Assembly: GCF_002902565.1 (NCBI RefSeq)
Contig: NZ_PPRC01000013.1
Coordinates: forward strand, 27,481 to 91,480
Length of the DNA stretch: 64,000 nucleotides
Source: Staphylococcus petrasii
GTDB lineage: Bacteria; Bacillota; Bacilli; Staphylococcales; Staphylococcaceae
Direction: 5' to 3'
The notes below the pieces were generated by a model that was given only the letters and a program-made list of their open reading frames with translations, was not told the DNA's origin and did no database searches. A program made the translations under genes and the position numbers. Every line of letters begins with the position of its first letter. Within the stretch, counting starts at the first letter, position 1. Positions 7,869 through 17,080 of this stretch are shown piece after piece.

Positions 7869-8251
7869 GTAACAAGTCGCGGTTGGGAGTATATTAAGAA
7901 GATATAGTTATCGATGAAAGTATGTATTCGTACACATATAAGTAGTTCTAAGATGAACTACGAATGATATTGAATGGTTCTTGATAATTTTATAAATATA
8001 TTGCTTAGTACTTTTTTAAAAAGTTCTAAGATAGATTACGAAGTGTAGTTGTGGAGACTCCTATGTTGATTATTAATGAACATAAGTGTTAAGCATTTAT
8101 GTAAAAAACTCTAAAGATGAACTACGAATGACGTTGTGTGACGCCTGAGGGAGCAGGATGAGTGTCGAGACCGTGGCTCGACCCAGCCCCCTAGGCAAGC
8201 ATCACAACAGAATGAGTAGTAGCTAATGGTAGAAGAACTATAAAGATAAAT
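7869..8251. other. Gene-free stretch with hairpin repeats
   Basis: No gene is seen. It holds three variants of a TTCTAAGATGAACTACGAA-like motif (near 7951, 8023 and 8110), a small hairpin AGTAGTTC/GAACTAC near 7950-7968, a CATAA...TTATG hairpin near 8080-8105 and the family A repeat at 8133-8208. The same TAAGATGAAC words flank the repeats near 31540-32160, which ties the two intergenic regions together. Confidence 0.55.
8133..8208. repeat. Structured intergenic repeat, family A, copy 2
   Basis: Nested arms: GTTGTG/CACAAC outside, then GCCT/AGGC, GGG/CCC and an inner GTCGAG/CTCGAC. The core is nearly identical to the copy at 32055-32130. At the outer arm this copy has GTTGTG/CACAAC where that copy has GTTGAG/CTCAAC, which is a compensatory change. 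The outer words also resemble copy 1 at 3136. Confidence 0.75.
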
Positions 8252-8254
8252 GAA

Positions 8255-8288
8255 AAAGGCAATGGCCCGATTAAGGACCATTGCCTTT
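8255..8288 (-). terminator. Terminator of ppk
   Basis: A perfect 11-bp stem, AAAGGCAATGG with CCATTGCCTTT, ends in a T tract on the - strand, 14 bases after the ppk stop. Confidence 0.88.
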
Positions 8289-8301
8289 AATAGTGCGAAG
8301 A

Positions 8302-10467
8302 CTATTTCTTAAATGAGTGACGAATACGGTTCATCCAGCCAGCACGACGTTTAGAAACGACGGGCATGCCTGAAGGTTGCGCAGCTCGCTTCTTTAACTC
8401 TTGACCGTACTTCATCGCTTCTTGCATTAAGTAAACTTGAGAGTTTAATGGAGATAAATTGTTTTGAACATAATGATACTCACCATTTTGATCTTGATAA
8501 CGACCTTTTTGGTTATCAGACAATTGTAAATCCATAAAGTCTACTAAACGTTTACCAATCTCTTTATCTTCCACAGGGAATAGAATTTCCACACGTTTAA
8601 TCATGTTACGTGTCATAACGTCTGCAGATGATAAGTAAATGCGTTCGTCACCATTATTATGGAAGTAATAAATACGTGAGTGTTCTAATAAACGACCTAC
8701 GATACTTACCACTTCGATATTTTCACTAATGCCAGGAATACCTGGTTTTAAGCAACAAATACCACGAATGATTAATTGAATTTTCACACCAGCTTGTGAT
8801 GCTTCGAATAACTTTTCAATAATCGCTTTATCTGTTAATGAGTTCATCTTCATCATGATTTTACCGTTACCATGTTGAAGGTGGCTATTAATTTCTTTAT
8901 CGATACGATCAATAAAGACATCACGAATATCGAATGGTGCTACGATTAATTTATTGTATTCTGGTTTAACAGAGTAGCCACTTAAATAGTTGAAGAAGTT
9001 AATCGCATCTTCTGCAATTTCTTTATTTGTTGTGATGATACCCATGTCAGTATAAAGTTTAGCCGTTTTATCGTTATAGTTACCTGTACCTAAATGGACA
9101 AATGATGTTAATTCGTTACCAATACGTTTAACAACTAAAGCAATTTTACTGTGTGTTTTTAAGTGTGTCATACCGTAAATAACGTGACAGCCGGCATCTT
9201 CTAACATACGTGCCCAATGTACGTTGTTTTCTTCGTCGAAACGTGCTTTTAATTCTACAAGTACTGTTACTTGTTTACCTTTTTCAGCAGCTTCTTTCAA
9301 GCTGTTAATAATAGGCGAATCCTTACTTACACGGTATAATGTTTGTTTAATCGCTACTGTGTTTGGATCATCAGCGGCTTCACGAATAAAGTCAACGATA
9401 GGTTCGAATGATTCGTATGGATGATGGAAGAAGATGTCACGTTTTAATGCAAGGTCATACACGTTGTTATTGCCTAAAGAACGTGGAATTTGTGGTGTAT
9501 ATTTCTCATAAGTTAAGTAATTTAATTTATGTGATAAATGATCAACTAGACCAAAGATAAATGTTAAATCTAATGGACCATTTAAGAAATACACGTCTTG
9601 TTTATCAACTTCAAGTGTTTCAATTAACCAGTCTAAATCATCTGGATTAGCTGTACGGCCATCTACTTCTAAACGTACGGCTGAACCACTTTTACGTTCT
9701 TTTAAGAAACGTTCGATTTCGATTAATAAATCTTCTGCGCCATCTTCATGGATAGTTAAATCTGCGTTTCTTGTAATTCTGAAAGTAAATGTATTTAAAA
9801 CTTCATATCCAGTAAATAAATAGTTAATGAAATATGTAATTACGTCTTCAACCATAACTACATATTGTTTAGCTCCCTCATTGTAAGTTAAGAATCTTGG
9901 AATGAGTGAAGGAATTTGGACAATAGCTGAATTAATTGCATCCTCAGTATCAATATCAACAAAGATATTTAAACTTTTATTATTCAATTTTGGGAAAGGA
10001 TGGTACGCATCAATGCCAAGTGGCGTTAAAGTTGGTAAGATTGTTAATTTGAAATCTCTTTCTAACTTAGTTAATAATGTGTCAGATAGTTCATCCGGTT
10101 TGCACATCACGATGTCGTAATCTTTTAATTGCTCAATTAATTCATTGTAGCGTTCGTATTGTTTATCAACGTATCTTTTTGCTTTCTCTTGGATAGCATC
10201 AACTTGTTCTTGTGGTGTCATTTGCGCTTTGTTCTCTGGTTTGTCATAGCCCATTTTTACTTGGTCTTTTAAACCAGCGACACGAACCATAAAGAATTCA
10301 TCTAAGTTCGAACTAAAAATTGACACGAAATTTAATTTTTCGAGTAGTGGATTGTTATTATCGTATGATTCTTGTAGTACGCGATAGTTGAAATCCAACC
10401 AACTTAATTCGCGGTTATTATAGTATTGTGGTAAACTGATATCATTTTCTCCCAATTGAGTTTGCAT
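8302..10467 (-). CDS. ppk: Polyphosphate kinase 1
   Basis: 721 residues, the usual length of PPK1, which reversibly polymerises the gamma-phosphate of ATP into polyphosphate. It begins with the N-terminal motif [16 protein letters not shown]. The two active-site histidines are seen in [10 protein letters not shown] and in [19 protein letters not shown]-type C-terminal motifs are present as [12 protein letters not shown]. The C-terminal tail is basic. The start is taken at the ATG at 10467, where GAGGTG is well placed, rather than at 10488, whose GAGGAA touches the ATG. The gene follows ppx with a 98-base gap, so both polyphosphate-making and polyphosphate-cleaving enzymes are probably on one transcript. 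Confidence 0.95.
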   Translation of the reverse strand: MQTQLGENDISLPQYYNNRELSWLDFNYRVLQESYDNNNPLLEKLNFVSIFSSNLDEFFMVRVAGLKDQVKMGYDKPENKAQMTPQEQVDAIQEKAKRYVDKQYERYNELIEQLKDYDIVMCKPDELSDTLLTKLERDFKLTILPTLTPLGIDAYHPFPKLNNKSLNIFVDIDTEDAINSAIVQIPSLIPRFLTYNEGAKQYVVMVEDVITYFINYLFTGYEVLNTFTFRITRNADLTIHEDGAEDLLIEIERFLKERKSGSAVRLEVDGRTANPDDLDWLIETLEVDKQDVYFLNGPLDLTFIFGLVDHLSHKLNYLTYEKYTPQIPRSLGNNNVYDLALKRDIFFHHPYESFEPIVDFIREAADDPNTVAIKQTLYRVSKDSPIINSLKEAAEKGKQVTVLVELKARFDEENNVHWARMLEDAGCHVIYGMTHLKTHSKIALVVKRIGNELTSFVHLGTGNYNDKTAKLYTDMGIITTNKEIAEDAINFFNYLSGYSVKPEYNKLIVAPFDIRDVFIDRIDKEINSHLQHGNGKIMMKMNSLTDKAIIEKLFEASQAGVKIQLIIRGICCLKPGIPGISENIEVVSIVGRLLEHSRIYYFHNNGDERIYLSSADVMTRNMIKRVEILFPVEDKEIGKRLVDFMDLQLSDNQKGRYQDQNGEYHYVQNNLSPLNSQVYLMQEAMKYGQELKKRAAQPSGMPVVSKRRAGWMNRIRHSFKK

Positions 10468-10565
10468 ATTCCAAATACACCTCGTCATTTCCTCAAATAT
10501 ACTTTATTAATAGTGTTTAAATAGTCAATGGCAGAATGACCTAATGCTAAGATAGCATATTAATT

Positions 10566-12110
10566 TTAAGATTTTGTAAAGATGATGGAAACTTTCCCTT
10601 TAAGTATCTTTTCGATATGTTTTTTCTGTCTATTCGCTTGATACTCTTCAGCAATAGGTTCACCATCTGTGTAATATACAGTCAATTCATAGTCATCTTC
10701 GCCTTTTTTCTTTTTCTTCAATTCCACATCATCAACGAAACTTGTGTGTGAAATATTTAGCGCATTGATAAACTTAATGATGCCACCCAATGCTTGGATT
10801 GTATCGATTTCTTTACTACTAAACCATCCTGTTTCTTTGCAATAAAACTTAAGTAGCGATTTATTTTTAAAACTAGCGAGTAATGCAAGTTTTACGCGGT
10901 CTTTATGCGTATAGCCGTTAATCATTGAGTTCGCAATAATGTAGTAAGTATGTGGCGAACTTGAATCTGAATCGATAAAGCTACCTAAGTAATAAATGTA
11001 AGCGCCTTCTTCAAAAAGACGTTGATCGTTCTCACTAACGTCTAAATCACGCATTTTAATTAGTTGCGCTAATAAAGATTTAGCTAATTTTAAGCGGGCT
11101 TGCGAACTCACATCCTCAATATGATATTCACGTGCTAAAAAATGGATTGCCTCTTTACGCACATTATTTTTATCAAACACATCTGGATAACTTTCACGAA
11201 TTTGTTTAATCACATAGCCTTCGCGTAATCCGTTTCTTGAAAATGTAAATTGTGTGGCGTCTACTTTTTTATAAAGTGTTTTAAAGACTGATACAGCTGG
11301 TAGAATAATGTCTACACGGTCACGACTTAATCCATCTAGGTTAGTTAAATCATCACGTGAACTTTTACGGATAATATCATACACTTCATCAATGTCTTTA
11401 TTCGTCATTGTATAGTTATGAACGCCACCAATAGGGTATGAGTGTTCAGCTTGATGGATACGTGCGACGTTTCGTGCAGAACCACCAACACCAACTAATG
11501 CCACTTCTTGATCCTTTAACCAATCTAACGTATCAAATTGTTGAGATAAGAATTTCTCCATATCTTTAATCGCATTTTTATCGTTATGATCTTTGCCTTC
11601 AAAGAATTTACGTTTTAATGTGACAACACCAAATGGGAAACTATGAGATTCAAATAGTTCTTTGTCTTTGAACAGGGTTACTTCTGTAGAACCACCGCCG
11701 ATATCTACAGAGATACCATTTTCAATTTCAGTCGTATGTGTAATCGCATAGTAACCGTAATACGCTTCATCTTTTTCAGGGACGATCTGAACATCAAGGC
11801 CGACTTCCTTTTTAACTTCTTTCACAATTTCATCGTTATTCTTTGATTGACGAATGGCAGCTGTCGCAATAGGATGTAATTCTGTAACCTCAAATTTGTC
11901 TGAAACAGATTTGAAACTATGTAATGCATCGATTAAGACATGTATGCCTTCTTTACTCATTTTGTTATCTTTAGTGAGATATTGGCTCAAGCGAGCAGGG
12001 GTTTTAATATTGAGCAATTCACTAAGACCTGTATTTTTATCGAATTTAAATATTACTAATCTGATGGTATTTGATCCAATATCGATTAAACCTATACGTT
12101 CTTCCATCAT
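10566..12110 (-). CDS. ppx: Exopolyphosphatase (Ppx/GppA family)
   Basis: 514 residues of the ASKHA fold. GLIDIGSNTIRLV near residue 6 and VDIGGGSTEV near 140 are the two phosphate-binding motifs, and an HD-type C-terminal domain follows. It removes terminal phosphates from polyphosphate and possibly converts pppGpp to ppGpp. GAGGAGG precedes the ATG; an adjacent second ATG two codons in could also serve. It lies upstream of ppk on the same strand, so the pair sets the polyphosphate pool. A Ppx of this length with a long C-terminal extension is usual for Firmicutes. Confidence 0.93.
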   Translation of the reverse strand: MMEERIGLIDIGSNTIRLVIFKFDKNTGLSELLNIKTPARLSQYLTKDNKMSKEGIHVLIDALHSFKSVSDKFEVTELHPIATAAIRQSKNNDEIVKEVKKEVGLDVQIVPEKDEAYYGYYAITHTTEIENGISVDIGGGSTEVTLFKDKELFESHSFPFGVVTLKRKFFEGKDHNDKNAIKDMEKFLSQQFDTLDWLKDQEVALVGVGGSARNVARIHQAEHSYPIGGVHNYTMTNKDIDEVYDIIRKSSRDDLTNLDGLSRDRVDIILPAVSVFKTLYKKVDATQFTFSRNGLREGYVIKQIRESYPDVFDKNNVRKEAIHFLAREYHIEDVSSQARLKLAKSLLAQLIKMRDLDVSENDQRLFEEGAYIYYLGSFIDSDSSSPHTYYIIANSMINGYTHKDRVKLALLASFKNKSLLKFYCKETGWFSSKEIDTIQALGGIIKFINALNISHTSFVDDVELKKKKKGEDDYELTVYYTDGEPIAEEYQANRQKKHIEKILKGKVSIIFTKS

Positions 12111-12231
12111 GTCCTCCTCAATGACTAGAATATGTGTTGAATTTTATTACTTATTTATACTTTTATTTTACCGTAATATTGTGGATTGAAAAAGGGAACA
12201 AAAGGAAATCTTAGTTTATTAATAAGAAAAA

Positions 12232-12276
12232 AGTAGAAAAGAAATCAATTAATTTGAAAACGATTTCTTTTCTACT
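12232..12276 (-). terminator. Terminator of the AbgT transporter gene
   Basis: A perfect 15-bp stem, AGTAGAAAAGAAATC with GATTTCTTTTCTACT, with a T-rich tail on the - strand. A sequence matching the cre consensus (12254-12268) lies across the loop and right arm. Confidence 0.85.
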
Positions 12277-12287
12277 CTTTTGTTTAA

Positions 12288-13832
12288 TTATTTAGGTATT
12301 TTAACAGGGCCACCTGGTCCTAGTGGTATACCAAGTAAGTACCAGATAATCACGAAAATAGTCCAGGCGATACTTAAAGCAATGGTGTATGGCATGAGAC
12401 TTGAAAGTAGTGAACCAAGTTTCATATTTTTATCATACTTTTGCGCATAAGAAAGCAGTAATGGCATATAAGGCATCATTGGAGTAATAGGATTGGTAAC
12501 TGAGTCACCTACACGATAAATCATTTGTGTGAACGCGGGGTGGAAGCCAACTAAAATCATCATTGGGACGAATATTGGAGCGAGAATACCCCATTTAGCT
12601 GACGCACTGCCAATCAACATATTCACTAAACTACTTAGGAAGATGATACCAATAATAAGGATGATACCATTCTGATGTTGTAACAATTTAGCACCATACA
12701 CAGCGACGATAATGCCTAGGTTACTCCATTGTAAAAAGGCAAGTAACTGGGCTGCGAAAAATACAATTAAGATGAATGAGCCCATTGAACCTAATGAATC
12801 TGCAATCATACTGCCTAAATCTTTGGTGCTTTTAATTTGTTTACTCATAACCCCATAAATCACGCCAGGAATTAAGAAGAGAACTAAGATAACTAAACCG
12901 ACACCATTAATTAATGGTGAATCGTCTATTAAGCTACCTGTCTTTGCATTACGAAGCCAACTTGACTCAGGAATACAACAAATAATAAGCGCGATAATTA
13001 AGATAAGAAATGAAATATTTGCCCATAAAAGTGCTTTTTTCTCAGTTGGTGTTACTTTAGATGATGTTTCATCTTCTTCATCTAGGTCAGATTGACTTTC
13101 ATCATACTTGCCTAAATGGGGTAGCACAATTTTAGTTGTCACGAAGTAAATAACGGGTAGTACCAAGAATACACTGGCAGCGATAAAGTACCAGTTCATT
13201 GCGACATTAATTTTAACGTGATCTGAAACAATCTTTGTAGCTGGCTCAGTAAAGGCATAGACGAGCGCATCTTGCATACCGATTAATAGATTGGCACCGA
13301 AGCCACCAACTGCAGCAGCGTATGCCATTGTTAAACCTGCGATAGGATGGTAACCAATCTTAATGAAAAGCATCGCAGCAAGTGGTGGTAAAATCACTGT
13401 TGCTGCATCTCCCGCTAAACTACCTAAGATACCAATTAAAATAATCGTAGGTAAGATAAGTTTGTTAGAGGCTTTATTCACGACTGAAATCATTAACTTG
13501 TCAAAGTAGCCTGTCTTTTCGGCGGCACCGACACCAATCATTACAGCAAGCACTAAACCGAGTGCTGGGAATTCAGAGAAATTCTTAATTGCATCATTCA
13601 TAATCATCGCAATGCCGTCTGTACTGATAATACTTTTAGCATGGATAAGTTTTCCTGTTCCAGGATGTTTAACTGAGATATTAAATAAAGAAACAATCCA
13701 CGTGATGACGGCTAAACCGACACACATGAGAAAGAAGAGTACTGCTGGATCGGGTAATTTATTACCCACTTTTTCAACGCCATTTAAAAACTTTGTAAGT
13801 AAAGATGGTTTATCTTTTGTATTTGTTGTCAT
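12288..13832 (-). CDS. AbgT family transporter
   Basis: 514 residues with about 12 membrane segments. The N-terminus has NKLPDPAVLFF and the middle has GIGAAEKTGYF-like and GDAATVILPPLAA motifs, both characteristic of the AbgT family; a C-terminal PITPMMPYMPLLLSYAQKY motif is also typical. Family members import p-aminobenzoyl-glutamate or export sulfonamides. The substrate here is not known. The start at 13832 is preceded by AAAGGGGG at correct spacing; the frame extends further up but without a ribosome site. Single gene, divergent from the SDR at 14095. Confidence 0.9.
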   Translation of the reverse strand: MTTNTKDKPSLLTKFLNGVEKVGNKLPDPAVLFFLMCVGLAVITWIVSLFNISVKHPGTGKLIHAKSIISTDGIAMIMNDAIKNFSEFPALGLVLAVMIGVGAAEKTGYFDKLMISVVNKASNKLILPTIILIGILGSLAGDAATVILPPLAAMLFIKIGYHPIAGLTMAYAAAVGGFGANLLIGMQDALVYAFTEPATKIVSDHVKINVAMNWYFIAASVFLVLPVIYFVTTKIVLPHLGKYDESQSDLDEEDETSSKVTPTEKKALLWANISFLILIIALIICCIPESSWLRNAKTGSLIDDSPLINGVGLVILVLFLIPGVIYGVMSKQIKSTKDLGSMIADSLGSMGSFILIVFFAAQLLAFLQWSNLGIIVAVYGAKLLQHQNGIILIIGIIFLSSLVNMLIGSASAKWGILAPIFVPMMILVGFHPAFTQMIYRVGDSVTNPITPMMPYMPLLLSYAQKYDKNMKLGSLLSSLMPYTIALSIAWTIFVIIWYLLGIPLGPGGPVKIPK

Positions 13833-14094
13833 GAAATGGCCCCCTTTGTTAGATAACGTAAAGTATAACAAACTATTTTTTAAAATATAGCAATATTCAG
13901 AAATTTAAATATAATAATTAATTATTACTTGAATAAGTTATTTAAAATTATAAATTTTGGATATTAGGTTTAAAATCTTTTTTGTTAAGCGCTATCATTC
14001 GTTCGCTCGCGTTTGAGGTGCTTCATTTTGTGGAAAAAGAAGGAAGAATAAAACAATAAGTTGAGTAGAAATCAATTTGGGAGCGTGAACAATT

Positions 14095-14913
14095 ATGAAA
14101 CGTTTAGAAAATAAAATCGCAGTGATTACTGGGGCTAGCACTGGTATTGGGCAAGCATCTGCGAAAGCATTAGCTGAAGAAGGTGCGCATGTCTTAGCAT
14201 TAGATATTTCGGATGAATTAGAAAAAACTGTCGAAGAAATTAAACAAAATGGCGGACAAGCGACTGCTTATAAAGTAGATATTTCGGATGATCAACAAGT
14301 TCAAGATTTCGCGAAGAAAGCGAAAGATGAATATGGACGTATTGATGTCATCTTTAATAACGCAGGTGTGGACCACAGTGCAGGTCGTATTCATGAATAT
14401 CCAGTGGAAGTGTTCGATAATATCATGAATGTGGATATGAGAGGAACATTCTTAGTAACGAAATTCTTACTTCCATTAATGATGGATAATGGCGGTTCTA
14501 TTATTAATACGTCTTCATTCTCAGGACAAGCGGCGGACTTATATCGTTCAGGATATAACGCTGCGAAAGGTGCAGTAATTAACTTTACGAAATCTATCGC
14601 GATTGAATATGGTCGTGAGAATATCCGTGCCAACGCGATTGCACCAGGTACAATTGAAACACCATTAGTTGATAACTTAGCAGGTACGTCTGAAGATGAA
14701 GCGGGTAAAACATTCCGTGAAAATCAAAAATGGGTAACACCACTAGGTCGTTTAGGTAAACCAGAAGAAGTAGGCAAACTTGTAGCCTTCTTAGCATCAG
14801 ACGATAGTTCATTCATTACTGGTGAAACAATTCGTATTGATGGTGGTGTGATGGCATACACTTGGCCTGGCGAAATGTTAAGTGATGACAGTTGGAAAAA
14901 TACAGTAGAATAG
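14095..14913 (+). CDS. Short-chain dehydrogenase/reductase (SDR, glucose dehydrogenase-like)
   Basis: 272 residues. TGASTGIG at residues 13-20, an acidic residue after strand 2 (ALDISD), favouring NAD, NNAGV near 88, and the serine plus YNAAK catalytic group. The C-terminal FITGETIRIDGG motif is the usual end of this subfamily, with ~15 extra residues (WPGEMLSDDSW). A GGGAG ribosome site lies eleven bases upstream. Oxidoreductase of unknown substrate. It is paralogous to the SDR at 4274 only at family level. It is divergent from the AbgT transporter gene, with 262 bases between the two start codons. Confidence 0.88.
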   Translation: MKRLENKIAVITGASTGIGQASAKALAEEGAHVLALDISDELEKTVEEIKQNGGQATAYKVDISDDQQVQDFAKKAKDEYGRIDVIFNNAGVDHSAGRIHEYPVEVFDNIMNVDMRGTFLVTKFLLPLMMDNGGSIINTSSFSGQAADLYRSGYNAAKGAVINFTKSIAIEYGRENIRANAIAPGTIETPLVDNLAGTSEDEAGKTFRENQKWVTPLGRLGKPEEVGKLVAFLASDDSSFITGETIRIDGGVMAYTWPGEMLSDDSWKNTVE

Positions 14914-14935
14914 AAATGGATTGTAGTATTAATGA

Positions 14936-14984
14936 AAAGGCTGAGACAAAATGTCTCAGCCTTTATTAACGCTTTGGCAGTAGG
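14936..14984 (-). repeat. Truncated family B repeat with terminator
   Basis: Only the terminator end of the family B element remains: AAGGCTGAGACA (14937-14948) pairs perfectly with TGTCTCAGCCTT (14952-14963), followed by the GGCAGTAG block. It serves the + SDR gene as terminator and also lies downstream of the convergent M42 gene, in the - orientation. The 15-15.15 kb interval between has no other recognisable content. Confidence 0.75.
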
Positions 14985-15151
14985 GTTTGGTTTGAACAAT
15001 ATAAGAAACATAAAGACGACTAATGCCAATACACCATTTAAAACCCCAGTCTACTGCTATAAGTTAATTTTTGTTTCGTCAAATGACGTTAATCTTCGTT
15101 CAAATAATTATATCATATCAAAATATAAAAATACACTTTTAAAATAATATA

Positions 15152-16228
15152 TCACCATTTAATTTTGTTATAAGCATCATCGTTGAGTGAGCGGACGATT
15201 TCAGTTACAAGTCGTACTGAATTTTCATAGTCATCTGTATGCAACACTGAAACATTTGAATGCATGTAACGTAATGCCACGCCAATAGAGATAGTAGGGA
15301 TACCTTCATTTGCGACGTGAATACTACCAGCGTCTGTACCACCGCCTGGCGTTGTGTCCCATTGAACTGTAATATAATGTTTCTTCGCCACTTCTTTAAT
15401 GTGTTGACGTAAACCTTGATGCGCCACATTAGATGCGTCCATTAATATTACAACAGGTCCATTACCGATAGCCGTTTCACTACCTAAATTAGTCATCCCA
15501 GGAGTATCAAATGCTACAGCTACATCTACTGCGATGGCTAAGTCTGGTTTAATTTTATTAGCAGCCACTTTAGCACCACGTAAACCGACTTCTTCTTGCA
15601 CAGTTGCGCCAGAATATAGATCGATACCAATTTGTTCATCTTTTAAATTTTTAAGAACATCGATAGCAAGCGCACAACCATAGCGGTTATCGAAGGCTTT
15701 AGCAGTTAAATATTTACCATTCGCAAGTTGCTCGAACTCACTATATGGTGTAATCATATTGCCAACTTCTACACCGTGTTGTTCTGCATCTTCTTTACTG
15801 CGCACGCCGATATCGATGAACATCTCTTTAATATCGATTGGCTTTTTACGTGCTTCAGGTGTAAGGACATGAGGCGGTTTAGAACCAATGATACCGCGAA
15901 TCTCTTTGCCCTCATCTGTCGTGATCGTTACTTTTTGTGACAACATTACTTGATTCCACCAGCCACCAATTGGTTGGAATTTGATGAACCCATTATTATC
16001 AATGCTTGTCACGATGAAGCCGATTTCGTCTAAGTGTCCTGACACCATTAACGATTTAGTACCTGTTTTACTTTCTTTTTTTCCGAAAATGCCACCCAAA
16101 CCGTCTTCGATAATTTCATCACTCACGGGTTCTAAATAATGACGCATTGTTTCTTTAACTTTGCGTTCGTAACCTGCAATACCATTTACGTCAGTCAATG
16201 ACTTAAGTAATTCAATTGACTCTTTCAT
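15152..16228 (-). CDS. M42 family aminopeptidase (FrvX/glutamyl aminopeptidase-like)
   Basis: 358 residues, the usual size. Metal-binding and catalytic motifs appear in order: VSGHLDEIGF near residue 64, a KAFDNRYGCALA motif holding the bridging Asp, VQEEVGLRGA with the catalytic Glu pair, DVAVAFDTPG, and the final H in MHSNVSVLHTDD. These are cobalt/zinc aminopeptidases, usually tetrahedral oligomers in the cytoplasm that clear short peptides. AGGGGGT precedes the ATG. Probably single-gene, because the next gene on this strand is 853 bases away. Confidence 0.92.
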   Translation of the reverse strand: MKESIELLKSLTDVNGIAGYERKVKETMRHYLEPVSDEIIEDGLGGIFGKKESKTGTKSLMVSGHLDEIGFIVTSIDNNGFIKFQPIGGWWNQVMLSQKVTITTDEGKEIRGIIGSKPPHVLTPEARKKPIDIKEMFIDIGVRSKEDAEQHGVEVGNMITPYSEFEQLANGKYLTAKAFDNRYGCALAIDVLKNLKDEQIGIDLYSGATVQEEVGLRGAKVAANKIKPDLAIAVDVAVAFDTPGMTNLGSETAIGNGPVVILMDASNVAHQGLRQHIKEVAKKHYITVQWDTTPGGGTDAGSIHVANEGIPTISIGVALRYMHSNVSVLHTDDYENSVRLVTEIVRSLNDDAYNKIKW

Positions 16229-16400
16229 AAGTATGAGACCCCCTAATATATGTAATTACAATCATTGTAGCATGATTAAACTTAATTTTCTGAAAAAATA
16301 ATGGTTTAAAATATAAAAAGAATTGAAAAATCTCACATCAACAATAAGTAAGTGCTATAATTTATTGTGAAAATGAATAAAAGGGAAGTAGAGGCATATC

Positions 16401-16859
16401 ATGAAGAAATTCTTAATATTAGTGGGCATTATTGTATTAAGTGTAAGCATGCTAAGTGCTTGTAGTAAAGAACGTTCGAAGACATATGAAGGTGACGTTG
16501 ACGGTAAACACGTCATCACAACTTTAACTTATAAGAAAAATAAAGTGTTAAAACAAAACACAATTAGCACGTTAAAATATAATGATTTAGGTATGTCGAA
16601 AGAAGAAGGTAAAAAAACATTTGATGATAATCGTTCGTTGAAAGATTATAAAGGCGTATCTTATAAATTAGAAGACAAGCATGAAAAATGGGTTGAAAAC
16701 GTTGAGATTGACTACAAAAAAGCAGATCTTAAAAAAATAGGAAAACAACTTCCGTACGCTACATTATCTAAAAATGGTAAGAAAGTGAATATGGAAGGGT
16801 CAGTACGTTATTTAAAACATTTAGGATTTAAACAAAAATCGAATATGACAGAAGACTAG
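16401..16859 (+). CDS. YehR-like lipoprotein (DUF1307)
   Basis: 152 residues. The signal peptide has a basic start, a hydrophobic stretch and the lipobox LSAC near residues 18-21, so it is a membrane-anchored lipoprotein on the outer face. The mature part has GKHVITTLTYKKNKVLKQNT and a C-terminal NMEGSVRYLKHLGF, resembling the DUF1307/YehR family of unknown function. A GAGG ribosome site precedes the ATG. It is divergent from the M42 gene and converges on the metY/small RNA region. Confidence 0.85.
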   Translation: MKKFLILVGIIVLSVSMLSACSKERSKTYEGDVDGKHVITTLTYKKNKVLKQNTISTLKYNDLGMSKEEGKKTFDDNRSLKDYKGVSYKLEDKHEKWVENVEIDYKKADLKKIGKQLPYATLSKNGKKVNMEGSVRYLKHLGFKQKSNMTED

Positions 16860-16862
16860 AAA

Positions 16863-17037
16863 GAAAAAAGGAGTGGGCGAAGTTGCCCACTCCTAAACTG
16901 TAGATAAACCCTTTCACTCGTCGTCACCTTATGCGTTCCTAGGTCATTTACGTATAGTAAACTCCCGTCGTCACACATTTCGTTTCCTCGATTGGTAAGG
17001 GTTTTCTGACAGTCTTTCTGCTATTAATTACTGTAAC
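16863..17037 (-). ncRNA. Candidate structured small RNA with its own terminator
   Basis: Between two terminators there is a ~145-base gene-free segment that on the - strand could fold. AAACCCTT (near 17004) pairs with AAGGGTTT (near 16910), with GTTTAC/GTAAAT inside (near 16960-16975). It ends in a perfect 10-bp stem, AGGAGTGGGC/GCCCACTCCT (16869-16894), followed by six T residues. GTGACGACG-like words occur twice. A candidate promoter overlaps the upstream terminator (TTGTCC, 16 bases, TACAGT). The terminator faces away from the YehR gene and metY already has one. Evidence is structural only. Confidence 0.45.
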
Positions 17038-17040
17038 AAT

Positions 17041-17076
17041 AAAAAAAGAGTGGACAATTTTGTCCGCTCTTTTTTA
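17041..17076 (-). terminator. Terminator of metY
   Basis: GAGCGGACA/TGTCCACTC-type stem flanked by A6 and T6 runs, five bases downstream of the metY stop. It can act in both directions. Confidence 0.85.
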
Positions 17077-17080
17077 CTAG

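Noticed and set aside
12254..12268. TTGAAAACGATTTCT matches the cre consensus upstream of ppx
   Set aside because: It lies within the loop and right arm of the AbgT terminator and ~144 bases from ppx, so the match is probably a by-product of the hairpin.
13872..14094. A riboswitch or attenuator between AbgT and the SDR gene
   Set aside because: Only AT-rich DNA and a modest GCGC-containing hairpin are present; no convincing pairing or consensus.
14932..15147. Open frame of ~71 codons on +
   Set aside because: It runs through the truncated family B repeat and AT-rich spacer, lacks a ribosome site and has no recognisable sequence.
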